The notes under the pieces are model-generated. The model was not told the DNA's origin, ran no database searches, and saw nothing but the letters and a program-made list of their open reading frames with translations. From assembly GCA_018434645.1 (NCBI GenBank), contig JAHDOX010000055.1:1-17558 (forward strand): a stretch of DNA of 17,558 nt, written 5' to 3'. The position numbers and the translations under genes were made by a program. Of the stretch, positions 1 to 6,900 are shown in pieces. Source of the stretch: Synergistales bacterium (GTDB lineage: Bacteria > Synergistota > Synergistia > Synergistales > Thermovirgaceae). The number at the start of each line of letters is the position of its first letter. Within the stretch, counting starts at the first letter, position 1.

Positions 1-151
1 AAAAGCCCTTTCGGGAGATCTTGAAAATTTAGAAAAGAAAGAAGCCATGGCGATTTTGCGCTCTCCTTCGCTGCTTTTCGAGCTACACAAGGAGATATGG
101 AAATCATTGGAAAATGTATTTCCTGATCAACTGAGTGGTCATTTGTCATAA
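1..151 (+). CDS. C-terminal end of an unidentified protein (5' truncated by the window)
   Basis: An open frame runs from base 2 to a TAA at 149-151 and gives 49 residues with no stop. The composition is protein-like: charged and amphipathic, with segments such as LENLEKKEAMAIL and FELHKEIWKSLENVF that would form helices. The only internal ATG (47-49) has no convincing ribosome site, so this is most likely the tail of a longer gene starting left of the window. I do not recognise the family from this tail. A weak 7-bp hairpin (192-198 with 204-210, one G-U pair) lies about 40 bases after the stop, without a T-run. Confidence 0.5.
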   Translation, partial: KALSGDLENLEKKEAMAILRSPSLLFELHKEIWKSLENVFPDQLSGHLS

Positions 152-214
152 TTTTGGGACTCGGTTCTCCCTGCAACTCGATGAGAGAAAATGCCGGGTA
201 AATCCTGGCACATA

Positions 215-254
215 GGAAAAGGCGTACCACCGCAATCAGCGATACGCCTTCCGG
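215..254 (-). terminator. Intrinsic terminator of the minus-strand FMN reductase gene
   Basis: Arms 219-226 (AAGGCGTA) and 243-250 (TACGCCTT) form a perfect 8-bp stem around a 16-base loop. GGAA/TTCC can extend it with a two-base bulge. Read on the minus strand, the stem is followed by TTTTCC. It lies about 30 bases beyond the stop codon at 284-286, the expected place for a terminator of that gene. Confidence 0.6.
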
Positions 255-283
255 TTGATTTATGTAAATGAGCCAGGGATGCC

Positions 284-946
284 TTAGAGCCAGCCCTTTT
301 GCCGCCAGTAGTCGTATTCTCCTTTCCATTCGTCCTTCCTTGATGAAATGACAGGCTTGAAGAAGGCTTTCCTTTTTTGCATCAGGGCGAGCTGATCGTG
401 GTACGTTTTTTGCTCTTTAACCGCCCGGACAAGTTTTTCGCCCAGCGCCCTCGCCTTTTTCCTTGCCTCCTGCATGCCGGACATGGGGGCCGAGACGCCG
501 CATACGTACTGTGCGCCGCAGCTTATCAGGTACTCTTTCAGGTATTCGGGGACCATTTCGTGGGGGCCGCCGCCGGATGTGGCGAAGGCGGCGCTGTATT
601 TGCCCCTCAGCATCTGGCAGTGAACGAAGGGGCTCGAGCGGTCGAGAAGGACCTTCGACTGCGCCGTCACCTGATTTATGTAAACCGGCGACGCCAGGAT
701 TATTGCATCGGCATCAAGCATTTTTTTGAGAACTTCTCCGATGTCGTCTTTGAGTGGGCAAGCAAGCAGTTTTTTGTGGCAGGCACCGCAGCCTGTACAG
801 AATTCGATGTGCAGTTCACCCAGATGGACCTGCTCGACTGAAATATCTGGTTCTACTTCCGTTGCGCCGGCAAGCGCCTCCTCGACCAGCTTCAGCGTGT
901 TGCTGGATTTTCCCCTCGGGCTGCCCGAGATACAAAGTAACTTCAT
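284..946 (-). CDS. NADPH-dependent FMN reductase / flavodoxin-fold oxidoreductase
   Basis: The 220-residue product starts MKLLCISGSPRGKSSNT. This is the phosphate-binding loop (GSPR-x-S-NT) of the NADPH-dependent FMN reductase / iron-sulfur flavoprotein family. The segment CTGCGACHKKLLACPLKDD follows, a cysteine cluster typical of family members near iron-sulfur flavoproteins, then DADAIILASPVYINQVTAQSK, the usual central strand and FMN-contact loop. It is a predicted soluble flavin oxidoreductase of unknown substrate. I chose the ATG at 944-946 because GGGAG lies 10 bases upstream and the homologous N-terminus begins there. An upstream in-frame ATG at 1054 would add 36 residues without family resemblance. 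The gene is divergent from the large flavin reductase at 1173; the 226-base gap must hold both promoters, but I see no clear pair of boxes. Confidence 0.85.
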   Translation of the reverse strand: MKLLCISGSPRGKSSNTLKLVEEALAGATEVEPDISVEQVHLGELHIEFCTGCGACHKKLLACPLKDDIGEVLKKMLDADAIILASPVYINQVTAQSKVLLDRSSPFVHCQMLRGKYSAAFATSGGGPHEMVPEYLKEYLISCGAQYVCGVSAPMSGMQEARKKARALGEKLVRAVKEQKTYHDQLALMQKRKAFFKPVISSRKDEWKGEYDYWRQKGWL

Positions 947-1172
947 GGATTTCCATCTCCCTTGCTGCAAACCCCGCCCCGGTTTTACCGGTACTGTTTT
1001 TTCGTCCTGAGGCGACAAATCGAAATGATACGCCCCGGCAGGCAACGTTGTCAAAAAAGGACTGTTTCAGATGTCCGGTTTCAAGGCGCGCGAATAAAAC
1101 CAAAACTATTGTGTTAAACTGGTACCGGGATTTTGAAAGGATTACATCAAGTGTTGAGGGAGGCAGAATAAC

Positions 1173-3098
1173 ATGAGTTGCACCGAATCTCCAAGATTGT
1201 GTTCATCGATTACGATCGGCAAGGTGACGATCAAGAACAGGCTTGTAGTTGCGCCCATGGTTACCGTCTATTGCGACCAGGATGGCATGGCGACGGAACG
1301 TTTCATACGTTATCACGAGGAGAAGGCGAAAGGCGGATGGGGCCTTATCATAGTTGAAGACTATGCCGTAGACCCCATGGGAAGAGGTTTCTGGACGCCG
1401 GGGCTTTGGAAGGACGAACAGATAGCATCCCACTCGGAGTTGGTAGAGAGGGTGCATGCCGCGGGGGCAAAGATTATAGCGCAGGTCTACCACTGCGGGA
1501 GGCAGACCAGCTCTGCCATAATAGGCCAGCAGCCAGTTTCGGCATCGCCGTTGCCCTGTCCGATCATGGGTGAGGTCCCCAGGGAGCTTTCCGTGCCGGA
1601 AATCAAAAAGATCGTCTCCCAGTTCGGCGACACGGCGCTCAGGGCGAAAAAAGCCGGTTTTGACGGTGTACAGGTGCACGGGGGCCACGGGTACCTTATC
1701 GCCCAGTTTATGTCGAACTATTCCAACAAGCGGTCCGACGAGTACGGCGGAACCCTGGAGAACAGGATTCGTTTCCCCCTTGAGATCATCGCCGATATCA
1801 GGAAAAAGTGTGGCCCGGATTTTTTAATCGACTTCAGGATTTCCGGCGAGGAGAAGGTGCCCGGCGGGCGTACCATCGAGGAGACCAAGGTTATCGCAAG
1901 GCAGCTTGAAAAACAGGGCATCGACATGATTCATGTTTCGGCCGGGACATACGAGAGCACCTGGGCTATCATCCCTCCCATGAACATTGCCAAAGCATGG
2001 ATCGTGGACTGGGCGGCCGAGGTCAAGAATGCGGTCGATATCCCCGTAACGACGGTGGGGCGCATCAACGACCCGCTTGTGGCGGAGAGCATACTGGCTT
2101 CGGGGAAGGCGGATCTGGTTGCCATGGGACGCGCGTCGCTGGCCGACCCCTGGTTCCCGAACAAGTACTTTGAAGGCAAACGCGACGATATCCGGCCATG
2201 CATAGGGTGCCAGCAGGGCTGCCTGGAGGTTTTGTTCAAGAACGAGCCGATTCGCTGCCTGGTGAACCCCACTTTAGGTTTCGAGTACAAGGACGAGCTT
2301 GAAAAGGTCGAAAAACCCAAAAAGGTCACCATCGTCGGTGGGGGGCCTGCCGGTCTTGAGGCCGCTCGGGCGGCTGCGCTGGCTGGTCACGATGTAACGC
2401 TTTACGAGAAGACGTACCGCCTCGGCGGACAGTTTTTAACGGCTTCCATACCGCCGGTGAAAGGCGATTTGACGGCCTACCTTTCCTGGGCCGGAAACCA
2501 GCTTGAAAAGCTCGGCGTGGATGTAAAGTTGGGCACGGAATATACGGCCTCACTTTGCGAGGAGGAAAAGCCCGACAAGGTTATCCTCGCCACGGGGTCG
2601 AAACACGCACGGCCCCCGCTTCCGGGGATCGAAGGCCCCAATGTGGTTACCGCCGAAGATGTCTTGTGGGGAAGGAAAGCCGCGGGGCAAAAGGTGATTA
2701 TCGCCGGGGGTGGCATGATCGGAAGCGAGACGGCAACCTACCTTGCGTCTTTGGGCAAACAGGTGACCATCGTGGAAATGCTTCCCGAAGTGGCTGCCGA
2801 CGAGGAATTCACACGTCGGGTTTTGATGATGAAGATGTTCGAGGAAATGCACATAAATGTATTGACGAACACTAAAATCAGTAAAATCACCGAGAGCGGT
2901 GTCGAGGTGGAAACCGCTGCGGAAACAAGGGAGATTGCAGCCGACACGGTGGTTTTGGCCTTGGGGATGAAGCCCGAGACTGGTCTGGCGAAGGAACTGG
3001 AAGGCAAGACGGAAGTGGTCTTGGTGGGCGACGCCGTCGAGGCCCGAAACGGCCTGGAGGCCGTAAGGGAAGGCTTCCTTGCGGGTGCGGGGGCTTAG
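1173..3098 (+). CDS. NADH:flavin oxidoreductase, 2-enoate reductase / 2,4-dienoyl-CoA reductase type
   Basis: The 641-residue product has the three-part layout of bacterial 2-enoate and 2,4-dienoyl-CoA reductases. An old-yellow-enzyme TIM barrel spans about 1-335 (KNRLVVAPM, VHGGHGYLIAQF, RSDEYGGTLENR). A 4Fe-4S motif follows with cysteines 343, 346, 350 and 362 (C-x2-C-x3-C-x11-C). Two dinucleotide-binding segments come after that: GGGPAGLEAARAA for FAD and AGGGMIGSETATYLASLG for NAD(P)H. Electrons should pass from NAD(P)H through FAD and the cluster to FMN, which reduces an activated C=C bond. The barrel tyrosine (in GYLIAQF) is kept. The WHE histidine of E. coli FadH is replaced in the aligned segment TYESTWAIIPP, so dienoyl-CoA is not a safe substrate call. 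The start is ATG behind GAGGGAGG. It appears to be a single-gene unit. Confidence 0.88.
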   Translation: MSCTESPRLCSSITIGKVTIKNRLVVAPMVTVYCDQDGMATERFIRYHEEKAKGGWGLIIVEDYAVDPMGRGFWTPGLWKDEQIASHSELVERVHAAGAKIIAQVYHCGRQTSSAIIGQQPVSASPLPCPIMGEVPRELSVPEIKKIVSQFGDTALRAKKAGFDGVQVHGGHGYLIAQFMSNYSNKRSDEYGGTLENRIRFPLEIIADIRKKCGPDFLIDFRISGEEKVPGGRTIEETKVIARQLEKQGIDMIHVSAGTYESTWAIIPPMNIAKAWIVDWAAEVKNAVDIPVTTVGRINDPLVAESILASGKADLVAMGRASLADPWFPNKYFEGKRDDIRPCIGCQQGCLEVLFKNEPIRCLVNPTLGFEYKDELEKVEKPKKVTIVGGGPAGLEAARAAALAGHDVTLYEKTYRLGGQFLTASIPPVKGDLTAYLSWAGNQLEKLGVDVKLGTEYTASLCEEEKPDKVILATGSKHARPPLPGIEGPNVVTAEDVLWGRKAAGQKVIIAGGGMIGSETATYLASLGKQVTIVEMLPEVAADEEFTRRVLMMKMFEEMHINVLTNTKISKITESGVEVETAAETREIAADTVVLALGMKPETGLAKELEGKTEVVLVGDAVEARNGLEAVREGFLAGAGA

Positions 3099-3132
3099 CA
3101 TCCCAAGGCAGAATTGTCAGAATATTCTTTCG

Positions 3133-3161
3133 TTGACAGATGGCGGAAGGTTGTATAACAT
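3133..3161 (+). promoter_or_regulatory. Promoter of the methionine-import operon
   Basis: A perfect -35 box TTGACA (3133-3138) is followed after 17 bases by TAACAT (3156-3161); TATAAC at 3154 is an alternative -10 with a 15-base spacer. It starts 34 bases after the preceding stop codon and about 250 bases before metN. This implies a leader transcript of about 200 bases from around 3168. The palindrome AGAATATTCT (3119-3128) lies just upstream. Confidence 0.6.
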
Positions 3162-3200
3162 ACTACACAATCTCGGGGCGAGGCCCCCGGACAGGAAAGA

Positions 3201-3302
3201 GTGGTTGCGAAAGTGAAACGGACGACGGCATCAGCAGCAGTTATTAACACCATGATGATGTGCATGTACGGCGGTCCCCCTGGGGTGATCGGCGCAGCTT
3301 GA
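3201..3302 (+). CDS. Methionine-rich leader peptide upstream of metNIQ
   Basis: A short frame with stop TGA at 3300-3302 contains ATG ATG ATG TGC ATG TAC (3252-3269), that is M-M-M-C-M-Y followed by GGPPG. Four methionines in five residues is far above background. It lies between a good promoter and a strong terminator, directly upstream of a methionine transporter. Two in-frame GTG starts are possible. GTG 3201 gives 33 residues, with AGGA 4 bases upstream. GTG 3213 gives 29 residues, starting with V-K-R-T-T as many leader peptides do, but with a more distant ribosome site. The residues before the Met run (TTASAAVINT) look unremarkable. I infer that its translation, not its product, is what matters: scarcity of Met-tRNA would stall the ribosome on the Met codons. 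Confidence 0.55.
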   Translation: MVAKVKRTTASAAVINTMMMCMYGGPPGVIGAA

Positions 3303-3326
3303 TGCTGCCGTCGAAAGACCTTTCAG

Positions 3327-3366
3327 GCCGGGACCTTCATTTTTTTTGAAGGTCCCGGCTTTTTTT
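3327..3366 (+). terminator. Strong intrinsic terminator ahead of metN
   Basis: A perfect 13-bp GC-rich stem (3327-3339 with 3347-3359) closes a 7-base all-T loop and is followed by seven Ts (3360-3366). It lies 46 bases before the metN start, on the metN side of the promoter at 3133. Transcription into the operon must therefore read through it, which is why it is treated as the attenuation terminator rather than the end of the upstream gene. Confidence 0.85.
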
Positions 3367-3412
3367 ATGCTTTCACGCCGCGGGTGCGGCGAATGTTTCG
3401 GAGGTGTGGCGA

Positions 3413-4426
3413 GTGATCGAAATAAGGAACGTGAAAAAGACTTTTCGTGCCGGCAACGGGGAATTCGAAGCTTTAAAAGGTGTGTCGCTGAGTATAGAGC
3501 CGGGGGAGATCTTCGGGATAATCGGCCTGAGCGGAGCTGGAAAATCCACGCTGCTCCGGGCCCTCAACCGCCTGGAAGAGCCTGATTCAGGCGAGGTCAT
3601 CCTGGGGGGAACAGACGTAACCACCCTGGGCGCCCGGGACCTGCGGCGCCTGAGGAGGAATGTGGGGATGATCTTCCAGCAGTTCAACCTGCTTTCGTCG
3701 CGGACGGTCTTTAAAAATGTTGCCTTCCCGCTGGAAGTGGGAGGCTGGCCGAAAAAGGATATAGCACCGCGGGTTATGGAGATGCTCGAACTCGTCGGGC
3801 TTTCCGACAAGGCGCAAAGCTTCCCGTCCCAGCTGAGTGGCGGACAGAAACAGCGGGTCGGGATAGCCAGGGCCCTTGCGAACAAGCCTTCGGTGCTTTT
3901 GAGCGATGAGGCGACGAGTGCGCTGGATCCCAAGACGACGCAGTCCATCCTCTCGCTGCTGGAGGATATCAACAGGAGTATGGGGATAACCATCGTGCTT
4001 GTTACCCACGAAATGGGCGTAATCAGGCAAATCTGCCACAGGGTGGCCGTCCTGGAGGCGGGCAGGGTGGTGGAGTGCGGGAAGGTCAGGGACGTCTTCA
4101 TGAAACCGGTATCCAGCACGGCCAGGGAGCTTTTGAGCCATTTACCGAGGCGCGGCTACGACGTGAGTCAGCTGCCGACGGAGCGGGGCAAGCCGGTGGT
4201 CTTGTTTTCGTTCAACGGCGACACGGCCGGTCAGCCTGTTATTTCGAGGGCCATAAAAAAGACGGGTGCGGAGATAAACATCCTTTCCGGCGAAATCGAC
4301 AACCTGCCTTCTTCCAGGGTGGGAAGCCTCACGGTTCAGTTTGCAGGAACAGAGCGGGAGATCACGGAAGCCCTGTCTTACATTCGGTCGCAGAATGTCG
4401 TGACGGAGGTGATCTGGAATGGATAA
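3413..4426 (+). CDS. metN: Methionine ABC importer, ATP-binding protein MetN
   Basis: The 337-residue ATPase powers D/L-methionine uptake through MetI. Walker A is GLSGAGKST (about 38-46), the ABC signature LSGGQKQRV starts near 141, Walker B with catalytic Glu is LLSDEATSALD (D165, E166), and the switch His is in VTHEM. The last ~75 residues form the NIL/ACT-like domain that in MetN binds methionine and inhibits transport when the cell is replete. I prefer GTG 3413 because CGGAGGTG ends 6 bases upstream (GGAGG 8 bases away). A GTG at 3404 in the same frame lies inside that ribosome site. It is the first gene of metNIQ, overlaps metI by 8 bases and sits behind the attenuator. High confidence as MetN because of the NIL domain and the gene order. 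Confidence 0.95.
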   Translation: MIEIRNVKKTFRAGNGEFEALKGVSLSIEPGEIFGIIGLSGAGKSTLLRALNRLEEPDSGEVILGGTDVTTLGARDLRRLRRNVGMIFQQFNLLSSRTVFKNVAFPLEVGGWPKKDIAPRVMEMLELVGLSDKAQSFPSQLSGGQKQRVGIARALANKPSVLLSDEATSALDPKTTQSILSLLEDINRSMGITIVLVTHEMGVIRQICHRVAVLEAGRVVECGKVRDVFMKPVSSTARELLSHLPRRGYDVSQLPTERGKPVVLFSFNGDTAGQPVISRAIKKTGAEINILSGEIDNLPSSRVGSLTVQFAGTEREITEALSYIRSQNVVTEVIWNG

Positions 4427-5075
4427 GATGGCCGACCTCATCAGCCTGCTGGCGACCCCGACGTGGGAGACGCTTTACATGGTTTTTTTCTCGACCCTTT
4501 TTGCCACGGCCATAGGGTTTCCGCTGGGCGTGGTGCTGACGGTAACCGAAAAGGGAGGAATTCTGGAGAAAGAGTCGGTCTACAGGGTCCTGGACGGGAT
4601 CGTAAACATTTGCCGGTCTTTCCCGTTCATCATCCTGATGATCGTGCTCTTTCCGCTTTCGCGGCTGGTGGTGGGCACTACGATCGGGACTACGGCTTCC
4701 ATCGTGCCCCTTTCAATAGCGGCGGCGCCCTTCGTCGCCAGGGTGGTCGAAAGCGCGCTCAGGGAGGTAGACGGAGGGCTCGTGGAGGCTGCAGCATCCA
4801 CGGGTGCACATCCGGTGGTGATCATTTTCAAGGTCTTGATACCGGAGGCTCTTCCATCCCTTGTGCTGGGAGAGACCTTGACGGTCATAAATATCATAGG
4901 CTATTCGGCCATGGCGGGAGCCATAGGAGGGGGTGGTCTGGGTGATCTCGCCGTGCGTTATGGTTTTCACCGTTTCCAGACGGACGTACTGATTGCGGCG
5001 GTCATAGTGATCATCGTCATGGTGCAGGCAATCCAGGGTGCGGGCAATGCACTTGCCCGCCGGGTCTCTCACTGA
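4419..5075 (+). CDS. metI: Methionine ABC importer, permease MetI
   Basis: The 218-residue membrane protein has about five transmembrane segments, the usual MetI size. The EAA coupling loop is recognisable as VEAAASTGAHPVVIIFKVLIPEALPSL, which contacts MetN. C-terminal motifs such as INIIGYSAMAGAIGGGGLGDLA are diagnostic for this family. The ATG at 4419 overlaps the end of metN and lies 5 bases after a near-perfect GGAGGTGAT ribosome site, so translation of the two genes is probably coupled. It works as a homodimer in the inner membrane with MetN and MetQ. Confidence 0.95.
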   Translation: MDKMADLISLLATPTWETLYMVFFSTLFATAIGFPLGVVLTVTEKGGILEKESVYRVLDGIVNICRSFPFIILMIVLFPLSRLVVGTTIGTTASIVPLSIAAAPFVARVVESALREVDGGLVEAAASTGAHPVVIIFKVLIPEALPSLVLGETLTVINIIGYSAMAGAIGGGGLGDLAVRYGFHRFQTDVLIAAVIVIIVMVQAIQGAGNALARRVSH

Positions 5076-5106
5076 CAGGAAAATTCAAATGATGGAGGAA
5101 TGAAGG

Positions 5107-5907
5107 ATGAAAAAAGTCGCTTTTCTTGTGTTTTCTGTACTTGCGCTCTTTTTGGTATCAGTCGCCGCTCCGGGTGCGGCCACGGCGGAAAATGTCCTTA
5201 AAATAGGGGCCACTCCTGTCCCTCACGCCGAGATACTCGAATTTATCAAAGACGACGTGGAAAAAGACGGCGTGGCCATAAGGATCATCGAGTTCACCGA
5301 CTACGTCAAGCCCAATCTGGCGCTCAACGACGGCGAGATAGACGCGAACTTCTTTCAGCACGCTCCCTACCTGGAGGATTTCAACGCCAACCATGGCACG
5401 AAACTCGTTTCGGTGGGGACCGTACACGTGGAGCCCCTGGGGCTTTATTCGCAAAAAGTGAAGTCTGTGGACGAACTCGAAGACGGTGCGTTAATAGCAA
5501 TCCCGAGCGACAGCGTAAACGGGGCCAGGGCTCTGCTTCTTCTGGAATCCAGGGGATTGATAACCATCGACAAGGAAGCCGGACTTGCCGCCACCGAACG
5601 TGACATCGTGGAAAACCCCAAAAAGCTCAAGTTCAAGGCCATAGAGGCCGCCCAGCTTCCCAGGGTCCTCCCCGACGTGGACGGTGCCGTCATCAACGGC
5701 AACTACGCCCTCGAGGCAGGGCTTAACCCGGCCGAGGACGCCATCCTGCTGGAGGGGGCCGAATCGCCCTACGCAAATATCCTGGTTGTAAAAGAAGGCA
5801 ACGAGGGCGACCCGCGCGTCGCCGTACTTTTGAAGTACCTGCAGTCGGAAAAGGTTGCGGAATTTATCCTTTCCCGCTACGAAGGCGGAGTGGTTCCTGC
5901 ATTCTAG
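5107..5907 (+). CDS. metQ: Methionine-binding protein MetQ (NlpA family), non-lipoprotein form
   Basis: The 266-residue NlpA-family binding protein captures methionine and delivers it to MetI. Family motifs are KIGATPVPHAEIL directly after the signal, IIEFTDYVKPNLALNDGEIDANFFQH, and a C-terminal ligand-pocket region around INGNYALEAGL. Residues 1-28 are a Sec signal peptide (MKK, hydrophobic core, AATA before ENV). No cysteine is available for lipid attachment, whereas E. coli MetQ is a lipoprotein, so this one should be a free periplasmic protein. The ATG follows GGAGG closely and lies 31 bases after metI. The 3' end faces rbsC1 convergently with only 33 bases between; no clear terminator is visible there. 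Confidence 0.93.
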   Translation: MKKVAFLVFSVLALFLVSVAAPGAATAENVLKIGATPVPHAEILEFIKDDVEKDGVAIRIIEFTDYVKPNLALNDGEIDANFFQHAPYLEDFNANHGTKLVSVGTVHVEPLGLYSQKVKSVDELEDGALIAIPSDSVNGARALLLLESRGLITIDKEAGLAATERDIVENPKKLKFKAIEAAQLPRVLPDVDGAVINGNYALEAGLNPAEDAILLEGAESPYANILVVKEGNEGDPRVAVLLKYLQSEKVAEFILSRYEGGVVPAF

Positions 5908-5940
5908 GGGAAGCGGCCGACAGGGCCTGCCGGGAGGGCG

Positions 5941-6900
5941 TTACAGCGCGTCGCGGCTTCTGCCCTTCCGGTAGGCCCCCTTGAAGTACATGTCCAGGAT
6001 AACGGCCCCGACGAAGACCACGCCCTTGACAAGCTGCTGAAGATAGCTCGATATTTCCAGAAGCCTGAGGCCGTTGTCGAGAAAACCCATGATCAAAACG
6101 CCGGTGATGGTCCCCCGGATTGTGCCCACACCGCCGAAAAGGCTTGTGCCGCCCAAAACGACGGAGGCGATAACGTCAAGCTCCAGCCCCAGGCCGATGC
6201 TAGGCTGGGCGCTCCAGAGCCTTCCTACCATCAAAAGCCCGGCCAGTCCGGCAGTGGCCCCGCTTATGGCATAAACCGCCACGGTAACGGCCCCTGTTCT
6301 TATTCCCGCAAAGTGGGCGGCCTCGCGGTTGTCTCCCACTGCGTATACGCCCGTCCCGAAGGGCGTAAATCGCAATGCTGTCCAGGCCGCCAGGGCACAG
6401 GCGAACAATATGTAGCCCGAGACGGGGAAGCCGCCGATGGAAGCCCATCCCGCGTAGTTGAAAGCCGGTGATGTGCCCGATACAGGGTTCCCCTGTGTAA
6501 GAAGAAGGGTCAGCCCTCGGGCTGCTGCCATCATGGCAAGGGTCGCCATGAAAGGCGGGACTCGGCCCCACTGGACTAAAAGGCCCGAGACAAGCCCGCA
6601 GGTCGCCCCGGCCAGAATTGCCAGGGCCCATGCGGCGGGCCAGGGAAGACCCACCGCCACATTGAGCCAGGCTCCAAAGGCTCCGGCCAAAGCCACAACG
6701 CTGCCGACGGACAGGTCGATGCCCCCGGTCAGGATGACGAAGGTCATGCCGATGGCGCAAATGCCCATGACGGCCGCCTGCCCGATGACGTTTGCCACGT
6801 TGGAAGGCTGGAGCACGTGGGGGCTGTTCAGGGCCAGTATGGCCAGAAGAACGAATAAAACGACCAGGTTGCCGTGCTTGCGCCAGTTAAAGGAGGACAT
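5941..6900 (-). CDS. rbsC: Ribose-type ABC importer permease (first copy, RbsC1)
   Basis: The 319-residue permease belongs to the RbsC/AraH/XylH family, with about 8-10 transmembrane segments. Family signatures are GMTFVILTGGIDLSVGS near residue 55, VGDNREAAHFAGI (cytoplasmic coupling loop), SAQPSIGLGLELDVIASVVLGGTSLFGG and IMGFLDNGLRLL. The start at 6898-6900 is set by GGGAGGTG six bases upstream. The gene overlaps the end of rbsA by 14 bases, so the pair forms one unit. It would conduct ribose or a related pentose. A second, different permease gene occurs in the opposite-facing unit, so the two may form a heterodimer or serve different substrates. The exact sugar cannot be read from sequence; ribose is inferred from the rbsK and rbsD neighbours. 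Confidence 0.88.
   Translation of the reverse strand: MSSFNWRKHGNLVVLFVLLAILALNSPHVLQPSNVANVIGQAAVMGICAIGMTFVILTGGIDLSVGSVVALAGAFGAWLNVAVGLPWPAAWALAILAGATCGLVSGLLVQWGRVPPFMATLAMMAAARGLTLLLTQGNPVSGTSPAFNYAGWASIGGFPVSGYILFACALAAWTALRFTPFGTGVYAVGDNREAAHFAGIRTGAVTVAVYAISGATAGLAGLLMVGRLWSAQPSIGLGLELDVIASVVLGGTSLFGGVGTIRGTITGVLIMGFLDNGLRLLEISSYLQQLVKGVVFVGAVILDMYFKGAYRKGRSRDAL

Larger units (their letters stand above)
3168..3366 (+). promoter_or_regulatory. Predicted methionine-responsive transcription attenuator (leader RNA)
   Basis: The leader holds the Met-codon ORF and two mutually exclusive structures. The terminator stem pairs 3327-3339 with 3347-3359. The alternative pairs 3273-3278 (GGTCCC) with 3330-3335 (GGGACC) and 3279-3282 (CCTG) with 3324-3327 (CAGG), bulging two Cs. 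This sequesters the terminator's 5' arm. The antiterminator's left arm begins 6 bases after the last Met codon, so a ribosome held on the Met run could leave it free. An 8-bp long-range pairing (CGACGGCA 3223-3230 with TGCCGTCG 3306-3313) and a small hairpin over the stop codon (3294-3298/3304-3308) are further candidates for the switch. I saw no SAM-riboswitch or T-box core motif. The mechanism is inferred from pairing only. Confidence 0.5.

Noticed and set aside
754..1176. 140-residue plus-strand ORF overlapping the FMN reductase gene
   Set aside because: It lies antisense to a clearly recognised flavoprotein, has no ribosome site and an Arg/Cys/Pro-rich composition typical of shadow frames.
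3104..3366. SAM (S-box) riboswitch or T-box upstream of metNIQ
   Set aside because: The location is right, but I could not find the conserved S-box core or a T-box sequence with its specifier stem. The Met-codon ORF and terminator/antiterminator pairing explain the leader better. A covariance search would settle it.
5908..5940. Terminator between metQ and rbsC1
   Set aside because: The 33 bases are GC-rich with only short imperfect repeats and no T-run, so no terminator can be supported; readthrough or Rho-dependent ending is possible.
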